Of a stretch of 64,000 nucleotides of DNA, positions 18,289 to 27,417 are shown one piece after another. Position 1 is the first letter of the stretch; every line of letters starts with the position of its first letter. The DNA lies in assembly GCF_019285735.1 (NCBI RefSeq), contig NZ_CP079107.1, forward strand, positions 3,224,001-3,288,000, given 5' to 3'. The notes beneath the pieces were generated by a model. That model ran no database searches, was not told the origin of the DNA, and saw only the letters and a list, made by a program, of their open reading frames with translations. Both the position numbers and the translations under genes were made by a program. The stretch is from Paeniglutamicibacter sp. Y32M11 (GTDB lineage Bacteria; Actinomycetota; Actinomycetes; Actinomycetales; Micrococcaceae).

Positions 18289-19363
18289 TTCACCCAACCA
18301 AATTTCAGCTAGCCCGAATTACAAAGCGACCGTGCTGCACGTTTCCGAGGCAATGGGTGGCGGGGTTCACACAGCAGTATCCTCATGGGCGAGGGTTACT
18401 CCAGAAATTCGTCACATAGTTTTAGCAAAGCGTCGCGCTGGTCAATCTACCTCCGAATGGCCAACGAATGTATGGCCCTTAGAAATCGATGGATCTTTAT
18501 TGGATCTATTCAAGAGTGCGAAGTCAATGTATAAACTAACGAGACCTTCTGCGATTCATTTCCATTCAAGCCTTGCCGGATTATTCCGATTCTCAAACTT
18601 TAGTGGAAGTAAAGTTATCTATTCACCTCACTGCTTCGCTTTCGAACGCACTGATGTCAGTATTCTGAAACGAAAAATATTTCGTCGTATTGAAATCCTC
18701 TTAGCAAACCGTTCGACTTTTGGCGCGGTAAGTCCACACGAAATAGAACTTGCCAGAAAGCTATCACATCGAGCCAAGATTGAATTAATTCCCAACTTTG
18801 CCGAAATCGAATTTATACGGAAATTGAACACCAGATCACGACGAAAGATTGTGACTGTTGGCAGAATATGCGCGCAAAAGGATCCTAAGTTCTTTTCTGA
18901 AGTCGTTCGGAATCTACCTTCAGATATCGAAGTAATATGGGTCGGTGATGGTGACCTCGAATCCAAGAAAGAACTAGAAAGCGTCGGCGTAACCGTTACG
19001 GGATGGGTGGACATGAAAACTGTACATTCAGTAGTCGAGTCAGCTGGCGTCTATGTTCACACTGCAGCATGGGAGGGATCTCCGTTGGCCACACTAGAGG
19101 CGGTCGCCTGCGGAACACCAGTAATCTCGCGGAATGTTCCTTCGATGCAATCGGTTGGATACTACACGCCAAGTATGAATCCGACCGGAATTACTGAGTC
19201 GATCATCCGCTATTTTGATGATGATTCATATGCAGAGGAAATTAGACTCATCTCCGAGAACGTTCTTGAAGAGAACTCAGCGGCCAATGCGGCCAGCGCT
19301 CTTCGTGGACTCTACGGATTCGGCATGAACCAGGCTACAAAGGATTACCATGCAACGTCTTAG
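18281..19363 (+). CDS. Glycosyltransferase family 4
   Basis: A 360-residue GT-B glycosyltransferase. The N-terminal VSEAMGGGVHTAVSSW resembles the acceptor loop of galactosyl- and rhamnosyl-transferases. The C-terminal half has IVTVGRICAQKDPKFF, WVGDGDLESKKEL and EGSPLATLEAVACGTPVISR (the E-x7-E motif). ATG 18281 follows AGGAGAG at 18267-18273, so translation couples to the upstream gene. A longer frame from 18263 is unlikely. It probably adds the second or third sugar of the repeat unit. Confidence 0.87.
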   Translation: MDNSPNQISASPNYKATVLHVSEAMGGGVHTAVSSWARVTPEIRHIVLAKRRAGQSTSEWPTNVWPLEIDGSLLDLFKSAKSMYKLTRPSAIHFHSSLAGLFRFSNFSGSKVIYSPHCFAFERTDVSILKRKIFRRIEILLANRSTFGAVSPHEIELARKLSHRAKIELIPNFAEIEFIRKLNTRSRRKIVTVGRICAQKDPKFFSEVVRNLPSDIEVIWVGDGDLESKKELESVGVTVTGWVDMKTVHSVVESAGVYVHTAAWEGSPLATLEAVACGTPVISRNVPSMQSVGYYTPSMNPTGITESIIRYFDDDSYAEEIRLISENVLEENSAANAASALRGLYGFGMNQATKDYHATS

Positions 19364-20150
19364 TGTCATAACAATTACACGAAATGACTTGGAGGGTTTG
19401 AAGCGCACAATTAATAGCGTGAAGAATCAGTCATTCGAAAACATTGAACATATAATTATCGACGCAGACTCCACAGATGGAACCAAAGATTTTCTCAATA
19501 ACCAACCCAATTTGAAATTCATTTCTGAACCCGATGACGGTCGTTACGATGGAATGAATAAAGGTGCTTCACATGCCAGCGGTGAGATCATTTGGTTCTT
19601 GCACTCTGCGGATATTTTTCCTGATACTGATACCGCAAAATTTGTGATGGAAAAAGTCGAATCTACGCATGGTAATTTCCGGTGGGGCTACGGCCTAAGT
19701 AGTATCGAACGAGAGGGAATACCGCTTGGGATTGGAGGCCAGGTGCCCTTTGACCTAACCAGGTTTCTGTTAGGTGGACGCATAATACCGCACCAAGCTG
19801 CAGTCTTTGATTCCGAGTTCTTTGCCGATCAAGGTGGTTACAACATCAAGTTTGGACTAGCCGAAGATCAGGCGTTCATGGCACGATGCGCTGTCAAATC
19901 TCTTCCGCTTGTATGGCCCCGAACGCTGTGTGTTTTCGACGCGGACGGAGCCGGTTCAACTCGGGGCGCATTTGCTCACTATCGCGATATGGGACGAGCC
20001 CGTAGAGGTACTGGAGTAAGTGTAACTGGGAAAAAATGGATGGATAGCGTTCTTTCCTTCTACTTTGCCATAAATACAAAGAAGGAACGCTTGGAACGTC
20101 GCATTGTCAGTAAGCTCAGCCCTACGGCGTCGATATTGGAAAAAAAGTGA
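19350..20150 (+). CDS. Glycosyltransferase family 2 (WcaE-like)
   Basis: A 266-residue inverting GT-A glycosyltransferase. Residues 4-110 carry the nucleotide-sugar fold: SVITITRNDLEGLKRTI, IIIDADSTDGTKD, and SEPDDGRYDGMNKGASHASG, which is close to the 'SEPDxGIYDAMNKG' signature of colanic-acid type enzymes. No membrane helix is seen. It overlaps its upstream neighbour by 14 bases and its downstream neighbour by 4, and AAAGGA lies shortly before the ATG. Donor sugar unknown. Confidence 0.88.
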   Translation: MQRLSVITITRNDLEGLKRTINSVKNQSFENIEHIIIDADSTDGTKDFLNNQPNLKFISEPDDGRYDGMNKGASHASGEIIWFLHSADIFPDTDTAKFVMEKVESTHGNFRWGYGLSSIEREGIPLGIGGQVPFDLTRFLLGGRIIPHQAAVFDSEFFADQGGYNIKFGLAEDQAFMARCAVKSLPLVWPRTLCVFDADGAGSTRGAFAHYRDMGRARRGTGVSVTGKKWMDSVLSFYFAINTKKERLERRIVSKLSPTASILEKK

Positions 20151-21025
20151 CCGATCTCGATGTAGTAATCCCTTGTTTCAACATGCAAGCACTTGTTGCC
20201 CGTGCCATCGAAAGCGCCCACATAGCTGGAGCAAATAGAATAATTGTTGTTGATGATGGTTCAGCTGATGATTCGGCGATGATCGCCGAAAAGCATGGTG
20301 CAACTGTCATTCGTCAGGCAAATAGCGGTGCAGCAGCAGCGCGTCGTACGGGCGCAAAGGGATCAACTGCCACTTATCTGATTTTTTTGGACGCTGATGA
20401 CCAATTGCTAGCGCCAGGAGTCAAAGAATCTCTCCTGCTACTTGAGTCCAACGTTGGTTCGCCAGCCGTCGGTGGAGCCGTAGTCGGTGTAATGCCGAAT
20501 GGCAAAACGACGAGGCTCAAGAGCCATTACTCAAACTCAATTTCAACTGCTGATCTTCTGTCCAAGGGATTCGGTCCGTGGCCACCGGCTGCTGCGGTTG
20601 TTCGACGATTAGATTACCTCAAGGCAGAAAACCAATTTCCCAATAAGCTAACAACTGACTACGCAGAAGACTTTGAGATGTTTATTCGTCTGTCGATGAT
20701 CGGCAAAATACTTAAACATGACGTTCCTGCTGCGAAATATAGAATGTTCGATGGAAAATCCAGTAAAGACTACCTTAAGCCGATAATGGCCAAGGAGCGA
20801 ATTGTCGAATATTATGGTCAAGCTTTGAAGTTACCTCACACGGTTATGTCTGGTGTTGATATCCGGCTTGCTTCACATACTCGAGCGATCCGAACAATGA
20901 TTGCACGCGCTGAGTACGGGAAACTAATCCTACTTATTGTCAAAAGTCTTGCTTTTGATCCGAAAATTAATTTTCTCGGAGTGAAAAAGGGTGTTCAGAA
21001 ATTCATTAAAAGAGATGAAAAATGA
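20147..21025 (+). CDS. Glycosyltransferase family 2
   Basis: A 292-residue GT-A glycosyltransferase with LDVVIPCFNMQALVARAIES, VVDDGSADDSAMIA, NSGAAAARRTGAKG and the metal-binding FLDADDQ. The acceptor-side TDYAEDFEMFIRL carries the likely catalytic Asp/Glu. It starts with GTG in a GTGA overlap with the preceding stop and ends in an ATGA overlap with the flippase, so all three are translationally coupled. Donor sugar unknown. Confidence 0.88.
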   Translation: MTDLDVVIPCFNMQALVARAIESAHIAGANRIIVVDDGSADDSAMIAEKHGATVIRQANSGAAAARRTGAKGSTATYLIFLDADDQLLAPGVKESLLLLESNVGSPAVGGAVVGVMPNGKTTRLKSHYSNSISTADLLSKGFGPWPPAAAVVRRLDYLKAENQFPNKLTTDYAEDFEMFIRLSMIGKILKHDVPAAKYRMFDGKSSKDYLKPIMAKERIVEYYGQALKLPHTVMSGVDIRLASHTRAIRTMIARAEYGKLILLIVKSLAFDPKINFLGVKKGVQKFIKRDEK

Positions 21026-22359
21026 CTAAGACTCGATTCTATCGTAAGCTTAAAAGCAGAGCTAAAGAGATAGATCTTGGCTCAACGGCTAGCTACAAAG
21101 GGATCTCTTTAGCTTTCGGTCTTATTGCTAATCTTGGCGCAGTTGCGGTATTGAGTAACAAGTTTGGCGTTCATGAGTATGCCGCGTATTCGCTAATTGC
21201 ATCGCTCATCTATCTGTTGCCCTTCGCAGATCTTGGTTTAGGTGCAAGCGTTGTCAATGCCGTATCGGATCAACGTGAACGGACAATGTCTCAACGCGAT
21301 CTTTCACTCGTCCTGGGTCGAGTTCGGCTATTGCTCTCATTCGTCGGTTTCGTCCTAATCATTATCGCTGTGTTATTAACCATTTCAGGCGGATGGGCCA
21401 TAGCGTTCGGCAGCTTGGGTGCAAATGACGGCATTTCCACTGCCGCGATGGTTACGGTCGCATCGATTGGTTTGGCCCTCCCTCTTGGGTTGGGCAGCCG
21501 AATTCTGCAAGGATTAGGACTCGTCAGGGAAACAGTCCGGGCATCGCTTTTCGCACCGATAGCAACTGTCACGCTGTTCCTTACATTCTTAATGATTAAC
21601 GCTCCAGCAGCATTTTATCTTTGTGTACCAGCAGTTGGGTATTTCATCGTCGCAGTTGTCACCTACGTTCGTGCCATCAAGCTGCTAGACATCGACCGAG
21701 CCAGAATCCCAGATATTTTACTCGAAAAACTCTCTGAAAAGCGGTCCATCGCCAAGTCTGCCGTTCCTTTTTTCATTATTTCGATTGGATTAGCTTTTGG
21801 TCTTCAGAGCCATAGGCTGCTACTCGCGCAACTGGGAACTCCTACTGACGTGGCTACGTACTCCCTTGTTGCCCAGTTTACGGGCCCTATCCTTGCCATA
21901 CTCACAGTCGCCGCTCAGAATCTTTGGTCTAGATACCGAAAATCAGGAATGACAGACCAATCCAGCTACCTGAGAGATATTTCTCTTTTCTCGCTACTCG
22001 GTATCTTCGGAAGCGTTATCTTGCTTGTCGCCATTCCGATGGCTTCGAAATTTCTGACAGCCGGAAACGTCCTCGTACCTGATCTCTTACTCTTCGGCGC
22101 CTCGATGTATATTGTTATTGTTGCGATTCACCAACCGGGCGCTATGCTCCTTAACGATCATTCCGGACTACGCTTTCAGGCTCTGCTGGTTGTTTCGGTT
22201 AGCTCAATTTCGTTTTATTTGCTATTTATTTACATTCCAAGCTTTGGAGCTTCCTTCACTTATCTCTGCTCTGCGATTGTAATGATATTTGTACAAGTTA
22301 TTCCAACAGTTTTAATTTCTTTAAAGAGATTACGAAATGCGGAACAAGCCTTTCGCTAA
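21022..22359 (+). CDS. Wzx-type oligosaccharide flippase
   Basis: A 445-residue integral membrane protein with about 12 hydrophobic helices and short loops, starting with the usual 'A-S-Y-K-G-I-S-L-A-F-G-L' first helix of the MATE-like polysaccharide flippases. It should flip the undecaprenyl-linked EPS repeat unit to the outside of the membrane. It closes the first half of the cluster. The expected partner, a Wzy polymerase, is not found in the window. The IS21-family insertion begins 90 bases downstream. Confidence 0.85.
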   Translation: MTKTRFYRKLKSRAKEIDLGSTASYKGISLAFGLIANLGAVAVLSNKFGVHEYAAYSLIASLIYLLPFADLGLGASVVNAVSDQRERTMSQRDLSLVLGRVRLLLSFVGFVLIIIAVLLTISGGWAIAFGSLGANDGISTAAMVTVASIGLALPLGLGSRILQGLGLVRETVRASLFAPIATVTLFLTFLMINAPAAFYLCVPAVGYFIVAVVTYVRAIKLLDIDRARIPDILLEKLSEKRSIAKSAVPFFIISIGLAFGLQSHRLLLAQLGTPTDVATYSLVAQFTGPILAILTVAAQNLWSRYRKSGMTDQSSYLRDISLFSLLGIFGSVILLVAIPMASKFLTAGNVLVPDLLLFGASMYIVIVAIHQPGAMLLNDHSGLRFQALLVVSVSSISFYLLFIYIPSFGASFTYLCSAIVMIFVQVIPTVLISLKRLRNAEQAFR

Positions 22360-22593
22360 TTCCAATTTTGTATATATAAACTATTTTTTTATAAAGGCTT
22401 AATTTTCTATATACTCAGGGGTCCAGACAGGTCCGAACATTGACAATGTGCTGAATAGCCTCAGGAGGTAGTGCTGTTCTGACGACTTGGTAGAGCTGTT
22501 CTGGATACACGGTAGTGCTCGTAACCTTCTCATGATGCTCTGATCGATTCGCCACACAACACGGTGCGGCGAATCGATCAGAGGAGAAATACC

Positions 22594-23693
22594 TTGGTGG
22601 ATTATCAAGCCATCATGTCTTTGATGTTCAAAGGCCGAACCTACATGGAAATCACCACGTCCGTAGGTTGCTCACATCGGGATGTCTCGACCGTGAAGAA
22701 AGCCATCACTACTGCCGGCATCACTGCGGAGCGCTTTGCCTCCCCGGGGAAGGTCCCTCAAAATCCGGTCGGTCAAAGGGATGCCGAGGCATGCTCGGGA
22801 TAACGAAATCCTCGGAATAATCTTTCTAATCCCGAATTCGGGATTACCGGGACAAGGCACATGTCGAGCGAATGGTTCAAGCGGTGGAGAGCCGAGTCAT
22901 CGGTTATCTCGCCTCCCAGACCTGGACCTCGTTCGAGGAACTCAACGACGTCGTGCAGGAACGACTGGTGGATCTGAACGAACAACTACGCCGGGTCAAC
23001 GGGACCACGCGGCAAGAAGTCTTTGACGCCGAGGAAGCAGCGTTGCTACAGCCCCTGCCGGATCATCCGTTTGAATCGGTGGAATATAAGCAGTTGAAGG
23101 TCGGGCGGAACTATCACGTCACCAGCGACTACCAACACTATTCGGTGCCGTATGAGTTGGCCGGCAAGATTCTTTCAGTCCGGATCACCGCAACCACCGT
23201 GAGCATCTTTGACGGGCAAGCCAAAGTTTGTGAGCACCCGCGCAAGCTCGGGCGCCGGGGTCAATATTCCTCGGAGTTATCGCATGCTCCCAAGCATCAC
23301 CAGCAGGTTCAGGGGTTGTGGTCCAGGGAGTGGTTCTTGAACCGTGCCCGGAATTATGGACCGGCTACCGTGCAAGTCATCACGCAGATTTTGGACCGCA
23401 GCAAGATTGAAGCCCAAGCCTTCTTGGCGTGCCGCAATATCCTCTCGGAGTTGGGCGGGAAGAAATCCTCGTTGGAGGAAGCGTGCCAGGAAATGCTGAA
23501 CATCAACGGGTATCCGAACTACACCTCGCTCAAACGAGTGATGGCGACCTTGGCCGCGGCCAAGGCCCAACCGGCTGCGGCAGCTCCGGCAGCGCAGAAC
23601 GTGAAGAATCTGAAGGACGTCCAGAACCTGCCCGGAGTGTTTGTTCGCGATGCGGCGCACTACAAGGGGTTCGGTGGTTCCCATGCTGAATAG
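22594..23693 (+). pseudogene. istA transposase with catalytic core deleted
   Basis: The first frame (TTG 22594, preceded by GAGGAGAAA, to the stop at 22803) encodes the helix-turn-helix start MVDYQAIMSLMFKGRTYMEI and ATTAGITAERFA. The next in-frame match begins near 22847 with DKAHVERMVQAVESR and runs to 23693, the C-terminal DNA-contacting half. The intervening 200 or so residues, which hold the D-D-E catalytic triad, are missing. The transposase is therefore inactive, although the downstream istB is complete. Confidence 0.8.
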
Positions 23694-24450
23694 TGAAGAT
23701 CATCAGAAGATCAAGGATCTTCGACTCACCACGTTTGCCGACAAGTTCTTGGAGCTGACCAACGACGAAGCCAACGACACGTTGCTGCCGGAGGAAGTGT
23801 TCATGCAGGCGGTGAACCATTCTTTGGATTTGCGGCGGTCGAACAAGATCGACAAACTCATCAAACAGGCACGGTTTCCCCTACCGGGCGCATCGATTGC
23901 CGAGCTGCACTATGTTCCGGGTCGCAAGATCGATGAGGCACGGATGAAACGCTACGCGATGCATCAGTGGCGAGATGATCCGACGAACTTGTTGATCATC
24001 GCCCCCAGCGGTGGAGGCAAAACCTATATCGCCTGCGCGATAGGTATTGCTGCCTGCCATAGCGAGCACTCGGTGTTTTACACGCGGATGGACGTCCTGG
24101 CCAGAAAGCTGCTCATCGCACGGGGTGATAGCAAAGTTCATGATGCCCTGCTTGAAAAGTTACGGGAGGCAGATGTGTTGATCATTGACGACTTTTTGAC
24201 CGTGGGTATCGATCAGAACATTGCCAGTGACCTGTTCGGGGTTTTGGCTGATCGGGAGCATCGGTTGCCGACGGTGATTGTCAGCCAGACCGATCCGGCG
24301 TATTGGGTTCAGGTACTACCTGACCGCGTGGCTGGGGATTCGATTGTGAATCGGCTGGCCAATAACACCAGGTGGCTCATGTTGGGAGATACCGACATGC
24401 GCAAGCTCAAACATGGGAAAGCCCGGGACTCAGACAATTTTTGGGAATAG
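23683..24450 (+). CDS. istB: IstB-like ATP-binding protein of the IS21 element
   Basis: A 255-residue DnaC-like AAA+ ATPase that helps IstA capture target DNA. Walker A is APSGGGKTYIACAIG (about residues 106-120) and Walker B is ADVLIIDDF; the sensor region reads PTVIVSQTD. ATG 23683 overlaps the istA stop by 11 bases, the usual coupling in IS21. The frame is intact, but without a working IstA it is probably non-functional in this copy. Confidence 0.88.
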   Translation: MLNSEDHQKIKDLRLTTFADKFLELTNDEANDTLLPEEVFMQAVNHSLDLRRSNKIDKLIKQARFPLPGASIAELHYVPGRKIDEARMKRYAMHQWRDDPTNLLIIAPSGGGKTYIACAIGIAACHSEHSVFYTRMDVLARKLLIARGDSKVHDALLEKLREADVLIIDDFLTVGIDQNIASDLFGVLADREHRLPTVIVSQTDPAYWVQVLPDRVAGDSIVNRLANNTRWLMLGDTDMRKLKHGKARDSDNFWE

Positions 24451-24650
24451 ATTTGCAGTCCGTTCCTGAACAGCTAACTCCCGAGCCTTCCCCCTAAATA
24501 GTATTGGCCAAGAGCCCGTCATCGGTTCTTGGTCAATACGGAAAAACCTCTGGGCGCACTACCGCTTCGCCGGAAACGCACTACCGTCTGCCCGGAAAAT
24601 GCACTACCGAGTCGCCAGAACATCACTACCAAGAGACGCTATTTGGCACA

Positions 24651-25288
24651 ATGACGGTAACCCAGCAGTCCGATGTAGGCCCATTTACGGCTGGCATCTG
24701 CAGAGGTTGTCCGGGCCCTGTTCAGTCCGCTGGCTGTTGGCCAGCTCGAAGCGTGGAAAATACGCCTGTCCGGTACGGATGTTCCTCGTCAGTGGTGTGC
24801 AATCTCGCAGCATCGTGGATACCGAGTTCCTGGAATGGCGTACCACTTAGGCATATTTACCAAATACTGAATAGCGGGTGATTTTACTTCGGTTCTGTCG
24901 ACGTGAAAATGGAATACCGGGGTACCCGCCGGGTGCGTGGAATGGACATGCCACCCAGGCATATTTGTCACACCCAGAGGACGGAGTACGACTACCGCCA
25001 GAGGGAATTTATCAAATGTACCCCTAAGGGCTCTATTCTATAATATCGTTTATTTATTTTTTCTCCGTACTGTCAGAATATCATTCTCGGACTTTCGTGG
25101 GGCGACTTCGTGTTCGGTTGCGATCTTTTTAATACACTCCGGAATAAACCGAAGACTCAAAAGATTCATAAACGTACCCACGAGATCTGCATGCAACCGA
25201 AAATCAGATATGATTATTTCAACGTACCGTTACTGTCCGGGACATCCCTTGACTGATTTTTGTTTACATATACCTTCGGAGGAATGAT
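24651..25288. other. Gene-free stretch between IS21 remnant and gmd
   Basis: About 640 bases without a credible gene. Around 24795-24840 the sequence (TGTGCAATCTCGCAGCATCGTGGATAC) resembles the core found in the small elements at 31838-31882 and 36869-36920, so it is probably another eroded IS fragment. The last 100 AT-rich bases should carry the promoter of gmd. Confidence 0.4.
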
Positions 25289-26323
25289 TTGACGAAACGT
25301 GCACTAATCACGGGCATTACTGGACAGGATGGGTCTTACCTAGCGGAGCTGTTGCTAGGCAAAGGGTACGAAGTTCATGGTCTGATTCGTCGAGCTTCCA
25401 CTTTTAATACTGCAAGGATCGACCACATGTATGTCGACCCACACCAGTCCGATGCCAAGCTTTTCCTGCACTACGGTGACCTCTCTGACGGTGCCCGACT
25501 GGTTACACTTCTTTCTAAAATCAACCCCGACGAGGTTTACAACCTCGCTGCGCAATCGCATGTACGAGTTTCATTCGATGAGCCCGAGCACACGGGCAAC
25601 ACTACGGGTATCGGCACTGTACGGTTGCTCGAAGCCCTGCGAATGGCCAACGTGGATTCTCGCTTTTACCAAGCTTCTTCGTCGGAAATGTTCGGAGCGA
25701 CGCCACCGCCGCAGAACGAAGACACTCCCTTCTACCCTCGTTCGCCTTATGGCGCAGCGAAGGTATACAGCTATTGGATCACCAAGAACTATCGCGAAGC
25801 ATACGGTATGTATGCGGTCAACGGAATTCTGTTTAACCATGAATCCCCACGCCGGGGCGAAACCTTCGTCACTCGCAAGATTACGCGCGCGGTTGCAGCC
25901 ATCAAGGCGGGCAAGCAGGACGAACTTTTCATGGGCAACTTGGATGCCGTCCGTGATTGGGGCTACGCAGCGGAGTTCGTGGAAGGTATGTGGCGAATGC
26001 TTCAGGTCGACGAGCCAGAAGACTTTGTCTTGGCTACTAACGCCGGTTACTCGGTGCGCGATTTCCTCCAGATTTCTTTTGAACACGCAGGACTTAACTG
26101 GGAAAACCATGTCCGTTTCGACGAACGCTACCTCCGCCCAACCGAAGTTGACGCTCTTATCGGTGACTACTCAAAAGCGGAAAAGAAACTAGGTTGGGTT
26201 CCAACTGTCAAGACTCCAGAACTTGCTCGCATCATGGTCGATGCTGACATTGAAGCTTTGAAGAATGCCGGAAACTCATGGATTGACACGGTCAACCTTG
26301 CTAGCTGGAAGGTTCCTGCCTAA
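25289..26323 (+). CDS. gmd: GDP-mannose 4,6-dehydratase
   Basis: A 344-residue short-chain-dehydrogenase-type enzyme converting GDP-D-mannose to GDP-4-keto-6-deoxy-D-mannose, the first step to GDP-L-fucose. NADP binding is shown by [19 protein letters not shown], the catalytic Thr/Glu region by QASSSEMFG, and the Tyr-Lys pair by [24 protein letters not shown] is characteristic of Gmd. It starts with TTG at 25289, five bases after CGGAGGA (25277-25283); no in-frame ATG fits. The next gene starts directly after its stop, so the two form an operon. Confidence 0.95.
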   Translation: MTKRALITGITGQDGSYLAELLLGKGYEVHGLIRRASTFNTARIDHMYVDPHQSDAKLFLHYGDLSDGARLVTLLSKINPDEVYNLAAQSHVRVSFDEPEHTGNTTGIGTVRLLEALRMANVDSRFYQASSSEMFGATPPPQNEDTPFYPRSPYGAAKVYSYWITKNYREAYGMYAVNGILFNHESPRRGETFVTRKITRAVAAIKAGKQDELFMGNLDAVRDWGYAAEFVEGMWRMLQVDEPEDFVLATNAGYSVRDFLQISFEHAGLNWENHVRFDERYLRPTEVDALIGDYSKAEKKLGWVPTVKTPELARIMVDADIEALKNAGNSWIDTVNLASWKVPA

Positions 26324-27295
26324 GTGGAGGCCTCAGAATTCACCCCGCGACCACTTGACCGTTCGGCAAAAATCTACGTCGCCGGGCACCGAGGACTCGT
26401 AGGTTCTGCTATTTGGCGCAAACTCGAAGCCGAAGGTTTTAGGAATATCATTGGACGAAGCTCTTCCGAGCTGGATCTAAAGGACCGCGGAGCAGTTTTT
26501 GACTTCTTCGAATCTGAGAAGCCAGAGTATGTTGTTCTTGCAGCTGCCAAAGTAGGTGGAATCTTAGCAAACAACACTTACCCAGCTGATTTCTTGAGCG
26601 AGAATTTGCAGATCCAAGTCAACACCATGGACGCAGCACTCGTAAACGATGTTGAACGGTTGCTCTTCTTGGGTTCCTCATGTATCTATCCCCAGATGGC
26701 TCCGCAGCCGCTGAAGGAAGAATATCTACTGACGGGTCACCTAGAACCTACAAATGATTCTTACGCAATAGCAAAGATTGCCGGCATACTTCAAGTCCAG
26801 GCAATTCGCCGTCAGCATGACAAGTCTTGGATCTCTGCAATGCCTACGAATCTCTATGGACCAGGGGACAATTTCTCTCCTCAGGGATCCCATGTTCTGC
26901 CTGCCCTTATCCGCCGATATGACGAAGCAGTCCAAAACGGTGCGACTTCTGTCACGAACTGGGGCAGCGGAACTCCACTGCGAGAATTTCTCCACGTTGA
27001 TGACATGGCTTCCGCGTGCCTATTCCTCTTGGAAAACTACGATGGCCCAGATCAAGTTAATGTTGGTGTTGGGTCGGATGTCACTATCAAGGAACTTTCC
27101 GAAATCGTGGCACGTTCTGTCGGCTACAAAGGTGCGATGGAATGGGACTCGACAAAGCCCGATGGGACTCCACGCAAGCTTATGGACATTTCAAAACTTG
27201 CAGAAGCAGGGTGGACAGCCCAGATCGGGCTATGTGAAGGAATTCAACAGACCGTCGATTGGTTCCGCGCCAATCAAGGTACTTTTCGCAGTTAG
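26324..27295 (+). CDS. fcl: GDP-L-fucose synthase
   Basis: A 323-residue epimerase/reductase that converts GDP-4-keto-6-deoxymannose to GDP-L-fucose with NADPH. Features are IYVAGHRGLVGSAIWR, AAAKVGGILANNTYPADF, FLGSSCIYP, the SYAIAKIAG Tyr-Lys pair and LREFLHVDDMA. The GTG at 26324 directly follows the gmd stop codon. With gmd it makes the fucose donor for the EPS. A small hairpin lies downstream before the next gene. Confidence 0.94.
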   Translation: MEASEFTPRPLDRSAKIYVAGHRGLVGSAIWRKLEAEGFRNIIGRSSSELDLKDRGAVFDFFESEKPEYVVLAAAKVGGILANNTYPADFLSENLQIQVNTMDAALVNDVERLLFLGSSCIYPQMAPQPLKEEYLLTGHLEPTNDSYAIAKIAGILQVQAIRRQHDKSWISAMPTNLYGPGDNFSPQGSHVLPALIRRYDEAVQNGATSVTNWGSGTPLREFLHVDDMASACLFLLENYDGPDQVNVGVGSDVTIKELSEIVARSVGYKGAMEWDSTKPDGTPRKLMDISKLAEAGWTAQIGLCEGIQQTVDWFRANQGTFRS

Positions 27296-27353
27296 CTCTT
27301 AGAGCGGAAATGGTTGGCTTCATCCCCGTTTCAAACATCATTCGTTAGGTCCG

Positions 27354-27387
27354 CTGCCAGTACGTATGCGGTTATGCGCACTGGCAG
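27354..27387. repeat. Short inverted repeat between fcl and ugd
   Basis: CTGCCAGT (27354-27361) pairs with ACTGGCAG (27380-27387), with more partial pairing inside the loop (TATGCG/ATGCGCA). There is no T tail. It may be an attenuator or a processing site rather than a terminator. Confidence 0.3.
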
Positions 27388-27417
27388 TCAGCCGGTGTAC
27401 TTTTCACGGGAGTTAAA

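Larger units (their letters stand above)
22447..24650 (+). mobile_element. Degenerate IS21-family insertion sequence splitting the EPS cluster
   Basis: A 2.2-kb element with an istA pair broken by deletion and an intact istB. The left end starts TGTGCTGAATAGCC (22447). The right end, read on the minus strand, starts TGTGCCAAATAGC (ending at 24650). Both continue with a shared GGTAGTGNTGTTCTGNCGACT block, and GGTAGTGC-like units recur inside each end, as in the multiple transposase sites of IS21 elements. Flanking bases do not show a clean target duplication. Related ends occur at 31776-31950 and 36811-36960. Confidence 0.75.

Noticed and set aside
22439-24658. Target duplication for the first IS21 element
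   Set aside because: The flanks (..TTGACAA and ATGACGG..) share only scattered bases, so no duplication can be claimed.
25249-25274. Promoter-like TTGACT and TATACC before gmd
   Set aside because: The spacer is only 14 bases and transcription would start inside the ribosome site, so it is unlikely to be the real promoter.
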